Below are positions 44,251-53,327 of a DNA stretch of 64,000 bases, one piece after another. Each line of letters opens with the position of its first letter. The stretch's first letter is position 1. The stretch is from positions 62,001 to 126,000 of the forward strand of contig JAILLQ010000039.1 of the NCBI GenBank assembly GCA_024693045.1, read 5' to 3'. This stretch comes from Treponema sp. Its GTDB lineage: Bacteria > Spirochaetota > Spirochaetia > Treponematales > Treponemataceae. The notes beneath the pieces were generated by a model, which ran no database searches, had not been told where the DNA came from, and saw only the letters and a list, made by a program, of their open reading frames with translations. Both the position numbers and the translations under genes were made by a program.

Positions 44251-45483
44251 TTAAGCGTTTTCTACCGTTTTTATCATAAAGTCAGCAATATTTTTGCCTG
44301 AAGAACCTTCATTCATCCAAGCTGTTTCTTTAGCTATTTTTCTTTCTGCAGCTAGGGCTGGGCTGTCACTGGCTTTTTGAATTACTTCCTTGATATTTGG
44401 GAAATCCTTTTCTTCAAGTTTAATTCCCATTTTCTTTAATACTTCGAACTGCCAGAGTTCTTTATTTAAATCATATGCATCATATGGTCGTAAATCCATG
44501 TCTGTATTTACATACATAACAGGCTTATTGCAAAGGAAAGTGTAGTCAAAAATGATTCCAGAAAAGTCTGAAATCATAATGTCAGCCTTTTTCATTGCGT
44601 AGATATTGTCTCTGTTGTAGTCCCATTCTATATTTGGGTTGTCCTTATAGCGTTTTTCTAGTCTTTCAAGCATATCTGCTTCTGATTTTTTTGACTGTGG
44701 GTGAGGGCGAACAATAATTCTCCATCCTGTTTTTGAGAGAGGGTCTAGAAGTTTTTCACCGTATTTCTTAAGAACTCCAACTTCGCCCCACGAAGGTGAA
44801 ACTAAAACTGTGAAAATATGATTTTCTTCTGCTGGAATTGATTTTATTTTTTCTGAAAGTACGTCTAGGTATGAACATCCAACAGTTACTAGTTCTTTTT
44901 TTGTAATACCCCTTTCTTCTTCCAGTTTCTGAATATCATTTTTCTGGTAATCGCCTGTTAAGAGAACTGAATCAAAGTAATCTAAACCGAAAAGTCTATA
45001 TGTAGTTGCATCATTAGGCATGTGGAGAACATGAGAGTAGTGCTTTACATTTTTGGATCTTTTTAGCTGGTAAACTTGAAGTCCTGGAGTTGTCATTAGA
45101 ACAAAACCTGCAGAGAGCATATTTAATTTTGCAAATGCAGTATTTCCTTCACCTACAAATTCTGCTTTTACAAATTCGTAATTTGAATCAAAAATAGGAT
45201 CTGTTTTTGAAGATGTATAATAAGTGAGGTTAATTTTTCTCTTTTCAAACTCATCTACAACTGGTTTGAACACATTCCAGTACTGGTTTCCTTCGTTGTA
45301 AATTACATAAGGTTTGTAAGAGGCATCAAGAGCGGCCCCTCCGTCTTTTTTTCCAGATAAGAAAATCTTCAACTTGATGAAGGCGGCTTTTGCCAGGAAA
45401 AAGAGTGTTGCAGCGGCTCCAATCAAAATTGAAAAGAGCATGCTTCCTGTACCAGGGTCAATATATAATAAAGTGTTATGCAT
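44251..45483 (-). CDS. CDP-glycerol glycerophosphotransferase family protein (TagB/TagF-like)
   Basis: The protein has 410 residues. After a membrane helix at the N-terminus (about 14-34) comes a GT-B domain of the teichoic-acid glycerophosphotransferase family: VLVSPSWGEVG near residue 198, RIIVRPHPQSKKSE near 226 with the catalytic-type His-Pro-His, then DIMISDFSGIIFDY near 284 with the SDxSG motif and KPVMYVN. TagB/TagF-type enzymes transfer glycerol phosphate or related alditol phosphates to lipid-linked glycans. The N-terminal YIDPGTGSML motif recurs in members outside Firmicutes. It is one reason to expect a phosphate-containing polymer from this locus. Confidence 0.85.
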   Translation of the reverse strand: MHNTLLYIDPGTGSMLFSILIGAAATLFFLAKAAFIKLKIFLSGKKDGGAALDASYKPYVIYNEGNQYWNVFKPVVDEFEKRKINLTYYTSSKTDPIFDSNYEFVKAEFVGEGNTAFAKLNMLSAGFVLMTTPGLQVYQLKRSKNVKHYSHVLHMPNDATTYRLFGLDYFDSVLLTGDYQKNDIQKLEEERGITKKELVTVGCSYLDVLSEKIKSIPAEENHIFTVLVSPSWGEVGVLKKYGEKLLDPLSKTGWRIIVRPHPQSKKSEADMLERLEKRYKDNPNIEWDYNRDNIYAMKKADIMISDFSGIIFDYTFLCNKPVMYVNTDMDLRPYDAYDLNKELWQFEVLKKMGIKLEEKDFPNIKEVIQKASDSPALAAERKIAKETAWMNEGSSGKNIADFMIKTVENA

Positions 45484-45507
45484 ATAGTCTCCTTAAAATA
45501 GATTTTT

Positions 45508-48207
45508 CTATTTGATTCCCTGAACCCAGTTTTCAGAATCAAATAAATCTTTGCTAACGGTGTACCAGTCTTTTTCAGGAACCTTGAATGTATAAATTCC
45601 GTTTCCACCTGGTCGCCAGTTATGAGTAAGAACTACTCCTGAAGCTTTTTTATTTTCAGGATCCTGAGCTTTAATTTCTTTTCCTGTATAAGGATTTACT
45701 GGCTTTTCAATCAAATCCTTCATTGCAAGAGAAGGTACATCTGCAGTTGTCATAAATGCATTGTCGATTTTTAGTTTTCCCTCTGCATTAAAATCCTTCA
45801 TAAAGAGAATAGGATGGTTGTGGTCAGGATTGTAATATGAAGGCCATTCTCCCTTGAAATTGCTTAAGGCATAACCTTCCGGTGTACCAATTCCGTGGTC
45901 ACTTACAAATATAATTCTTGTATTGTCGTAGCAGTCATTTGCCTTAAGATAGTCAAACCATTCTGCCATTCTCTTGTAAACGGCGATATTACCGTCTGAA
46001 CTTGAAAGTGGCAATGGATTTTTGTTCGTTATATTCATAGATGGTTCAAAATCTGGTGCCTGCAATGGCTGCCCTGAATGAGTGGTGTCATTTACGATTG
46101 TAAAATACTGGTTTCCTTTTCCTTCGAAATCTGTAAGTCTTGGCATAAATGCAAGGGCTGAATAGTAGTCCAGGAATTCCATGATATCGCTAGTCTGGCT
46201 GTCACTTGACCACCACATTCCGTCGTCATAAACACTGTCTCTGGCAAAAAGTGGAACGAATTTGAAAAGACTGAACCAAGCTAAATTTCTTTTAATTGCG
46301 GAACTTGTAATATTTGCACGAACTTTATCAGGATTTTCTTTTACCCAAAGACCAGTGTACTTTCTTTCAATGTTGTAACCTGTAATTTTTGGGAAATTAT
46401 CTGTAATAGTCATGTCTGGAATCCAGCTGTAATTAGCCCAGCTTAAATCTGAAACAGTTGCAGTGAAATCAGCCTGTTCGGTAAAAATTCTAGGCATTAA
46501 AAGGAGAGCCTGATTCTGCTTGTCAACGAGTTTTTCTGTATTTCTTTTGTTTATTTCTGCCGGTGTATATTCGTAACCGCCGAATAGAGGTGGCGCACCT
46601 AAAAGAGTACCCTGGTTATATGAAACAGTATTCTTATAGAAAGTGAATCCAGTGTACTTGTCGTAAAGTTCTGGGAAGTTTTCGAAGATGGTTTCAACAT
46701 AAGCGGCCTGAGCCCTGTCAAACATGAAAACAAAAACATTTTTTCCTTCCTTTGTAAGGTGGTAAACCGGTGAAACCTTTGTTTCTTCATGTACATCTTC
46801 TGCAAGTGATTTTCTGTATGTATTGTAGGCTGAATTAATCTGACCGGCATGCACAAAAGTGATTGCTATTTCTGCCATCAGGATAATTGAAAGAAGAGCA
46901 CTTAAAATTTTTGTCTGCTTGAATTTTAAAAGCAGAGCTGGAATTACCATTATTATCAGAACAACAATTATGTTTAAAACTACGAATCCTGTGGACGGAG
47001 CCGATATTGAAGAGTCAAAAGTGATGAGTCTAGAAAGATTTCCGTAATTTCCGTTGAAACAGAAGGCGTCGACCATTGCTGTAAGCAAAATAGTTGTAAA
47101 GAAAACAGTAATGATTGTCTGAATTCTCTTATGAAATAGGAAATATACACAAATAGGCCAAAATACTAAAAGACCGACCATTTGTAAGGTTGAATTGTAT
47201 AGAAATCCTAATGGGTTTCCGCATCCGTCAATGTCTGCAAATTCTACAGCAGATGAATTAATTACAAAAGAAGGAACAACAAAGCCGGCAAGCAAGGCAA
47301 GAGCAAGAGCTGCTGTGATAAAGAGTGAAAAACGAGCTTTTGAATTGTTCATAAGCGGCTGATAAGCTGTTTTTACAAGATAGTTTACAAACTTTACAGC
47401 TAAAGGTGTTAATAAAAGTAATGAGAAAACTAAAGCAAGTAAAAGTCTTTTGTGTACAAAGCCCTGGTGAACAAATATCAGGTAAGAATCCAATCCAATT
47501 ACAGCAATTACCAAAATGCCATAAAGAACTTTGAGTGGATTTTTAATTTTATAGAAAATGTTTTTTACAAGAGAAAAAAGATTGTTCATGGTCCAGTAAA
47601 TTACTAGACCTGAAGGCGAATTGTAGAGTATTACAAGGAAAATTAAGGCCATACCGTAGATAGTTGCCTTGTCTTTAAACTTAAAGCCTTTTGTGTAAAT
47701 CGCACCAGCTACCCAGTTTATAAGGGTCATTGCTATTGGAAGTACATTTACAGGAAAAGAACCTATTTTGAAAAGTTCATCAGGTCTTCCCATGTTCTGA
47801 ATAAAGAAAAAGGCTTTTCCCTGAAGAACAGGAAGGTTAGAAAGAAAACTGTATGCTGCAATAAAGAATGGAACCTGAATTAAAAGTCCAAAGGAAGAAC
47901 GCAGGGCCATAAGAGGATGATAATGATTCTGCTTATAAAAAGTAGAAAGAATCATGTACTGTTCATCGCCTTTAAATACGCTTTTTATTCGATTTATTCC
48001 GGGATCAAGTTTTTTTTCGATATCTCGCTGAACTTGCTGCCAGTGTTCTGCAACAATGTAGAGGGGAAGGGTGCCTATTGAAACCGCAAGGCTTACACCA
48101 ATAACTGAAATCCCTTCGTTTTTAAATACGCTGTTGAATAACATAAATGAAAATTCAATCAACTGGATTAATGGATAGATGATTATCGTGTATAAAAAAT
48201 TAACCAT
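45508..48207 (-). CDS. YidC/Oxa1-like domain fused to LtaS/alkaline-phosphatase-type transferase, paralogue 1
   Basis: This 899-residue protein is read from the ATG at 48207. That start is fixed because residues 1-220 align with paralogue 2 without a gap. Residues about 1-220 form a YidC/Oxa1 domain with a YKQNHYHPLMALR loop, LLIQVPFFIAAY and ILYNSPSGLVIYWTMNNLFSL. The conserved groove Arg of YidC is Ser43. About seven further membrane helices follow (about 230-455). Residues about 488-860 are an alkaline-phosphatase superfamily domain: Asp497 (FMFDRA), candidate nucleophile Thr534 (QGTLLGAP), substrate-type His710 (NDTTH) and Asp770-His771 (VSDHG). These correspond to the LtaS/MCR metal and substrate set. 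Phosphoalditol or similar head-group transfer is likely. Confidence 0.82.
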   Translation of the reverse strand: MVNFLYTIIIYPLIQLIEFSFMLFNSVFKNEGISVIGVSLAVSIGTLPLYIVAEHWQQVQRDIEKKLDPGINRIKSVFKGDEQYMILSTFYKQNHYHPLMALRSSFGLLIQVPFFIAAYSFLSNLPVLQGKAFFFIQNMGRPDELFKIGSFPVNVLPIAMTLINWVAGAIYTKGFKFKDKATIYGMALIFLVILYNSPSGLVIYWTMNNLFSLVKNIFYKIKNPLKVLYGILVIAVIGLDSYLIFVHQGFVHKRLLLALVFSLLLLTPLAVKFVNYLVKTAYQPLMNNSKARFSLFITAALALALLAGFVVPSFVINSSAVEFADIDGCGNPLGFLYNSTLQMVGLLVFWPICVYFLFHKRIQTIITVFFTTILLTAMVDAFCFNGNYGNLSRLITFDSSISAPSTGFVVLNIIVVLIIMVIPALLLKFKQTKILSALLSIILMAEIAITFVHAGQINSAYNTYRKSLAEDVHEETKVSPVYHLTKEGKNVFVFMFDRAQAAYVETIFENFPELYDKYTGFTFYKNTVSYNQGTLLGAPPLFGGYEYTPAEINKRNTEKLVDKQNQALLLMPRIFTEQADFTATVSDLSWANYSWIPDMTITDNFPKITGYNIERKYTGLWVKENPDKVRANITSSAIKRNLAWFSLFKFVPLFARDSVYDDGMWWSSDSQTSDIMEFLDYYSALAFMPRLTDFEGKGNQYFTIVNDTTHSGQPLQAPDFEPSMNITNKNPLPLSSSDGNIAVYKRMAEWFDYLKANDCYDNTRIIFVSDHGIGTPEGYALSNFKGEWPSYYNPDHNHPILFMKDFNAEGKLKIDNAFMTTADVPSLAMKDLIEKPVNPYTGKEIKAQDPENKKASGVVLTHNWRPGGNGIYTFKVPEKDWYTVSKDLFDSENWVQGIK

Positions 48208-48214
48208 AATTAAA

Positions 48215-48243
48215 AAAATATATTTTTTTTCTATCATAGTCAA
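48215..48243 (-). promoter_or_regulatory. Promoter of the YidC-transferase paralogue 1 operon, predicted leaderless
   Basis: On the minus strand TTGACT (48243-48238), a 17-base spacer and TATTTT (48220-48215) are followed by seven bases and the ATG at 48207. There is no Shine-Dalgarno in front of this ATG. Confidence 0.45.
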
Positions 48244-48293
48244 CAAAGGATGTCACGGGCTCTTCTATTTAAAATATAGCAAAGTGTATTATA

Positions 48294-48322
48294 TGGAAAT
48301 TAATTGTAATAAATGTTATAGT
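48294..48322 (+). promoter_or_regulatory. Promoter of the Wzi-like gene pair, predicted leaderless
   Basis: TGGAAA (48294-48299), a 17-base spacer ending in TGT and TATAGT (48317-48322) form an extended -10 promoter. Seven bases separate it from the ATG at 48330, which has no Shine-Dalgarno. Confidence 0.5.
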
Positions 48323-48329
48323 TTTACAA

Positions 48330-50303
48330 ATGTTTTTAAGTTTTCGTAAAAAGATTTATTGTTTTTGTTTTATTGTATTCGCCTTGAATTCTCTTTCTTT
48401 TGCTCAGATTTATTCTTCACAACAACTTATTCCTGCCGGTCATTGGGTATATGATTCTATGCAGCTTCTTCACAATGCATGTAAAATGGCCTCTTTTGCA
48501 ACAAATGCTCCAATTTCGGTTGCAGAGTTAAAAATGTACCTTGAAGCAATTCCTTATGATGAACTATCTCCTGCTTCAAAAAAAGTTTACCAGTCTGTGT
48601 TTGATTTTCTTACAGAAAAGAAAAAGTCCTGGGATATTGGAGGATTAAAATTTGCTTTTAATGTAGATTTGTATCCTGAATTTTTATATAAATCAAATTC
48701 CGATATTGACTGGACTTTTTCAACCGATTATACAGGTCATTACAATTCTGTCATGGATTATGGTCTTGATTGTGGTCTGGACTACAAGGCAAAAGATTTT
48801 ACATTTGAAAAACTATCTGAAGCTAGAGCTCTAAATCAAAATGAATACAACATTTTTTTCAAAAATCAAATAAATAATTTAATTTCTCATCCTTCTCAGG
48901 GGGATAATGAAGCTTTATTTAGGGCATTGGGAATTGACTATACAGATGATTATGATGGAAGTGTAGACTATTATTCATCATCTTCCTTTAATACAATAAA
49001 CGGGTTGGGTAAAGGTTTTCTTACAATCCCTATTTATCTTGGTTGGGGAGACAATATTTTTATTGAAACAAATCCTGTTATTTCAAAAAGTATTGCTTCT
49101 ATGAGCGGTAACTATAACTGGTCTAATATACCAATGTCAGACAGTGATTTTGATTTTTTGTGGCCTAGAAATTCTTATATAAGTACTGGTAAGTGTTTTG
49201 GCGGATGGGGAGTGAATGTGAACTTTGCTCAACAGGGCTTACAAATTGGTAAAACACAGACAGGTAGCATAGTTTATAACTCAACCTTTGAAACAGAAGG
49301 GTATTTTCAGCTGAATCTTTATTCAAACAAGGTAAAATATAATCTTGATGTTGTACAAGTTAATTCAGGCCGTTACTTGTATATCCATTCTATTGAAGCA
49401 CGTCCTTATTTTGACTGGATTAAACTGGGAGTTGTCGAAGGAACTTTTATTGAACAGCCTTTCGAACTTAGGTTTTTAAATCCACTTATGATTATGCACT
49501 CATTTGGTGCATGGAACGATTATTCAAATTTTGCTGAAGAAAAGTTATATGGAGAATCTCATGCTGCAGCCTATATGGGATGGCAGATTGAAGTAAATCC
49601 AATTAATAATTTTAGAATTTACTTTTTGTATGCTCAAAATGAAATTCAGTCTGATTCTGAAAAAAGTTCTGCAAATGGAAATGCTATCCCTGACAGTTTA
49701 GGTGCTCAACTAGGTTTTGAATTAACACTTCCTGAAGCTAAGAAGGGCGGCTGGTGGACCGGTACTATCGAAGGAGTTTATACTTCTCCTTATTTGTATA
49801 TAAAACAGGGGGCCGACTGGTCTTTGTACAGCAAAAGATATAATATGCAAAGCGACTCTGATATTCCAATTTGTTCATGGATAGGAAGTCCTTTTGGACC
49901 TGATGCTGTTGGTATTCAGGCTCGTTTAGGTTATAATCTGCCTAAGAAGTGGTCTGCAGAATTCGATTATCTTTTCCTTGCTCATGGAACGAATTCTTTT
50001 GGCTTGTTTGATAATACAATTGAAATTGCAGGTCAGACATTCTATGCTTATTATCCGTCTGTTCTATACCGAATGGGGCTTTTAAATGCTGATCAGGCAG
50101 CTAATATTGCTAGAGATTACGCTTTGACAGGAACTGTTTCATACACGAATCAAATTACTTTGAAAGGTTCCTATAATATAAACAGTCATTTTTCTATCTG
50201 TGGACAGGGAACTTACTGTTTTATTTTTAATAATAAAAATGTTGCTGGTGATTTTGAGCATGGATTCGAAATAGCACTTGCACTTGAATACTTAATGTTC
50301 TGA
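48330..50303 (+). CDS. Wzi-like outer-membrane beta-barrel protein, first of a tandem pair
   Basis: This 657-residue protein has a signal peptide (about 1-25, ending SFAQ). A helical N-terminal domain (about 30-95) includes HWVYDSMQLLHNACKM and ISVAELKMYLEAI. This resembles the helical plug region of capsule-assembly Wzi proteins (a D-x-LLa-x-G ... PLS-x-x-I/L pattern). The rest is a large beta barrel rich in Tyr, Trp and Gly, ending in the aromatic-terminated strand EIALALEYLMF. Wzi binds capsule at the cell surface. The equivalence is a fold-level guess, but outer-membrane location is well supported. The next gene begins 13 bases downstream. Confidence 0.72.
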   Translation: MFLSFRKKIYCFCFIVFALNSLSFAQIYSSQQLIPAGHWVYDSMQLLHNACKMASFATNAPISVAELKMYLEAIPYDELSPASKKVYQSVFDFLTEKKKSWDIGGLKFAFNVDLYPEFLYKSNSDIDWTFSTDYTGHYNSVMDYGLDCGLDYKAKDFTFEKLSEARALNQNEYNIFFKNQINNLISHPSQGDNEALFRALGIDYTDDYDGSVDYYSSSSFNTINGLGKGFLTIPIYLGWGDNIFIETNPVISKSIASMSGNYNWSNIPMSDSDFDFLWPRNSYISTGKCFGGWGVNVNFAQQGLQIGKTQTGSIVYNSTFETEGYFQLNLYSNKVKYNLDVVQVNSGRYLYIHSIEARPYFDWIKLGVVEGTFIEQPFELRFLNPLMIMHSFGAWNDYSNFAEEKLYGESHAAAYMGWQIEVNPINNFRIYFLYAQNEIQSDSEKSSANGNAIPDSLGAQLGFELTLPEAKKGGWWTGTIEGVYTSPYLYIKQGADWSLYSKRYNMQSDSDIPICSWIGSPFGPDAVGIQARLGYNLPKKWSAEFDYLFLAHGTNSFGLFDNTIEIAGQTFYAYYPSVLYRMGLLNADQAANIARDYALTGTVSYTNQITLKGSYNINSHFSICGQGTYCFIFNNKNVAGDFEHGFEIALALEYLMF

Positions 50304-50316
50304 TTTTGGAGCTTAT

Positions 50317-52254
50317 ATGAAAAAAATTATTGCATGCCTTGTTTTATTTTTTACCCTTTCTTTTAATTTCTTTGCTCAGGAAAATTTAACTATTGATATG
50401 GGTGATGATATTTATGCTGTTCTGGAAATAGCAGAAGAGAGGGGGCTTTGTACTCACTTACCAGGAATCAGACCTCTTTCTTTAAGAAGAATACGGCTTG
50501 CATTAGATCAAATTCTTGAAAATTCTGAATCTTTAAAGCCTGAAGAAGTAAAAATTATAGAAAACTTTCTTGACCTTCATGCTCTTCCTGAAAAAAATCA
50601 TTTTGGTCTAGATAAAATTAATTGGGCCAACAAGCAGGACATCTGGAGATGTTCTTTTAATTATACATTTGGACTTGAAGCATCCGGTTCTGGTGGTTTG
50701 TATACCAATTCAGATTTTAATATGGCCGGTTTTGATATAATTCCATTTTGGGATTTTTTCGGTGACGCAAGTAAATTTGTTTCGTATAGGCTTCATGCTT
50801 TTTTTGATATTTCAAGTATGGAACTTTATCAACCTGAAGGCTCTGATTACTTTATCGGTTATTCATGGTATGACACAGGAGTCGAAGAGTATTGCGGTGG
50901 CTATACTGATGTTGAACCAAGAAGAAGAACTGTAAAGAAGTTTTTGAATACAAGTTATCTTCCATTTGCATACAATAAACAGTGGGATGGTCAGTTCTAT
51001 TATTTTTCTGACCTTTCTGCCAATGGTACTGACAGTTGGGCAACAGAGCCTGGTATCAGTGGCGGTATAAAGGGTGAAATAAGAACATCTCTTTTTGACG
51101 GAAGATTTACAGTTGGGGCTGCTCGAATGAGCCGCGAATGGGCTGCAATGGATGACGGTTCCAGCCTTGTATTGAACGCGAAGGCTAGACCTTTCTTTAG
51201 CGTTGACACAAGCGTAGAACTTTTTTCATTCTTAAAATATTCGTCTCTTACAGGTATTCTTGAATATCCAAACCAGGATTACATTAATTCTAATTCCTAC
51301 GCTGAATTAAAAGCTGGGGTTGATGATTCTTATTTCTTCCAGAATGCATTTTCTTTGAACATGCTTGAACTTGATTTCAAGTATTTCCATTTCGATTTTG
51401 GATCTTCTTCTGTTTGGCCAAAACGTTTTGAAATAGGTTATATGTTCCCTCTCTTCCTTTTGGTAGAGTATCAGAATCATATTGGTGACTGTGATAATCT
51501 AGCTGTCTTTGCGGACTTTAAGTTCCGAAAGCCTGGTTTGGGTGCAATTTGGGCCTCAATTTATCTTGATGAAATTAACGGCTTTAATAACAATCCTTTA
51601 ACTTCAAGCCGAGCTATGTTTGCCGGTCAGCTGGGTACAAAATTTGTTATTCCATGGTTGAACTATTCTATGCTTTCATTCCGTTACACAAAAGTTGAAC
51701 CCTATTGTTATACACACCATTCCATTAATTATGCACCTTCATTCAGTCATTACATAAGTGAAAGCTATACAAACAATGGAGAATGTCTTGGATATTATCT
51801 TCCACCTAACTCTGACGAATTCCTTCTTCACTTTGAAACTATGCCTAAAGCAGGTGTAAATGCTGATATTCAGTATCAGTTTATTCGTCACGGTGCTGAC
51901 TACGGTAGCCAGCAGGTTCCAGGAAGTTCTTTATATTCTGAAATGAACGTATACAATCGCGACGATTTGAAAAAGTATTTTTTACATGACGGAGCTTATA
52001 ACTGGATGCACATTTTGAGTGCCGGTGCATCTGTGGAATCCAGAAAGACTAAGATTCCATTTAAAGTAACTGGTAATGCAGGTTTTGTGTTCAGTTATTA
52101 CACGGTTATAGATTCAGATGTTTATAACGACAAGGATGCTAATGGGGTTTCCGCAGCCGATGAAAACACACCTTTCCATTTCGTGGACAATGCCGAATAT
52201 CCGGTAATGTGTGGAGTGGTATTAAGTTTAGGAGTTTCTTTCTTCGGCTTCTAA
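50317..52254 (+). CDS. Wzi-like outer-membrane beta-barrel protein, second of a tandem pair
   Basis: This 645-residue protein has a signal peptide (about 1-21, ending FFAQ). A helical N-terminal domain includes DDIYAVLEIAEERGLC and RPLSLRRIRLALDQIL, which fits the Wzi plug pattern better than its neighbour does. The barrel has many Tyr/Trp/Phe-rich strands and ends GVVLSLGVSFFGF, a normal Bam signal. GGAGC lies before the ATG. Its last 27 bases overlap the 3' end of the convergent glycosyltransferase gene. A surface anchor or exit pore for the glycan made by the flanking genes is the best guess. Confidence 0.72.
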   Translation: MKKIIACLVLFFTLSFNFFAQENLTIDMGDDIYAVLEIAEERGLCTHLPGIRPLSLRRIRLALDQILENSESLKPEEVKIIENFLDLHALPEKNHFGLDKINWANKQDIWRCSFNYTFGLEASGSGGLYTNSDFNMAGFDIIPFWDFFGDASKFVSYRLHAFFDISSMELYQPEGSDYFIGYSWYDTGVEEYCGGYTDVEPRRRTVKKFLNTSYLPFAYNKQWDGQFYYFSDLSANGTDSWATEPGISGGIKGEIRTSLFDGRFTVGAARMSREWAAMDDGSSLVLNAKARPFFSVDTSVELFSFLKYSSLTGILEYPNQDYINSNSYAELKAGVDDSYFFQNAFSLNMLELDFKYFHFDFGSSSVWPKRFEIGYMFPLFLLVEYQNHIGDCDNLAVFADFKFRKPGLGAIWASIYLDEINGFNNNPLTSSRAMFAGQLGTKFVIPWLNYSMLSFRYTKVEPYCYTHHSINYAPSFSHYISESYTNNGECLGYYLPPNSDEFLLHFETMPKAGVNADIQYQFIRHGADYGSQQVPGSSLYSEMNVYNRDDLKKYFLHDGAYNWMHILSAGASVESRKTKIPFKVTGNAGFVFSYYTVIDSDVYNDKDANGVSAADENTPFHFVDNAEYPVMCGVVLSLGVSFFGF

Positions 52255-53295
52255 TAATTCTTTTAAGTTTTCAGCAGCTTTTTGATATGAATACTTTTCA
52301 AAAAGCTTGCTGGAATCTTCAACTTCTTCTTTTAATTTTTCTTCAAGATTTACATTTGTGTCAAAAGGGTCAATATAGGAAGCTGTCTTTCCGTATAATT
52401 CTGGAAGACTAGCAGCTTTGCTTATAATGATTTTTGCCCCAGCGTGAAGGGCTTCTAGGGGTGGAATACCGAAACCTTCGTGGTAGCTTGGAAAAACGAA
52501 GGCTCTACAGTTTTTCATAAGACTTTTTACTTGTGAATCAGAAACATAACCGACTAAAACTACGTTATTTAAGGTTTTTAGAGTTTCTAAATCAGAAGAA
52601 ACCATTCCAGAAATTGCTTTGCCTGATATTGCAAATTGACTTTCTGGATGCTTAGCAGCATATTCACAAATCCATTTAAGGTTTTTTCTTTTTTGTAAAC
52701 TTCCCAATGTAAAGAAGTACTTTCCTTTGTTTAATTTAGGAAATTTTTCAAAAATTGAATCGTCTTCATTTAGATTTTCTAAATGTTCCCAACCGTTATA
52801 AATAACATCAATGCTGTCTTCGGGGATTCTATAGGTCTGGGAAATTTCTTTACGACTTGTTTTACTTACACTTATTATCTTTTTTGCGTTTTTTGCAGCA
52901 TATTTGTACATAAAACACATATAGGCTCTTAAAATTCTGTCTTTTTTGCTTGTGAAGTCCTGATGGTACAGCTTTGCGTATATGTCATGAATAAATACAA
53001 TTCCGTGAGTGAAGAGTGGAGTTACATTTGCAAAATCAATACAGGTTAATTTATTTTTTCTAACATAATGGCCAAGTGTAATATGTTCCCAAAGAGGGAA
53101 TATTTTGCAGCTTTTATTTGATTTGATTATTTTTATGTTTTGAAAGTTTGGTATATTTTTTGCATTTTGAGGAATCAGAATTGAAATGTAATCTTTTGAA
53201 ATTATTCTGTCTAAGCGGGTACAGGTTTCGTAGGCAAAGCGTTCAATGCCAGTTAAATTTCTACAGAGAAAATCTCCGTTTATTACATAATTCAT
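52228..53295 (-). CDS. GT4-family glycosyltransferase
   Basis: This 355-residue GT-B enzyme has an N-terminal INGDFLCRNLTGIERFAYE, a central ISVSKTSRKEISQTY, then FTLGSLQKRKNLKWI and the donor-site SYHEGFGIPPLEALHAGAK. This subgroup (starting with a GIERFA motif) often acts on O-antigen or exopolysaccharide; the sugar is unknown. It is the last gene of the upstream minus-strand glycan block, and its 3' end overlaps that of the second barrel gene by 27 bases. A 32-base gap precedes it after ugd. Confidence 0.88.
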   Translation of the reverse strand: MNYVINGDFLCRNLTGIERFAYETCTRLDRIISKDYISILIPQNAKNIPNFQNIKIIKSNKSCKIFPLWEHITLGHYVRKNKLTCIDFANVTPLFTHGIVFIHDIYAKLYHQDFTSKKDRILRAYMCFMYKYAAKNAKKIISVSKTSRKEISQTYRIPEDSIDVIYNGWEHLENLNEDDSIFEKFPKLNKGKYFFTLGSLQKRKNLKWICEYAAKHPESQFAISGKAISGMVSSDLETLKTLNNVVLVGYVSDSQVKSLMKNCRAFVFPSYHEGFGIPPLEALHAGAKIIISKAASLPELYGKTASYIDPFDTNVNLEEKLKEEVEDSSKLFEKYSYQKAAENLKELLEAEERNS

Positions 53296-53327
53296 GATTC
53301 CTCCTGGGAAAATTAAAAGAATGTAAA

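Noticed and set aside
48208-48246. A longer reading of the YidC-transferase paralogue 1 from a TTG at 48246.
   Set aside because: It would include the likely -35 and -10 boxes as coding sequence. The gap-free alignment with paralogue 2 begins at the ATG at 48207.
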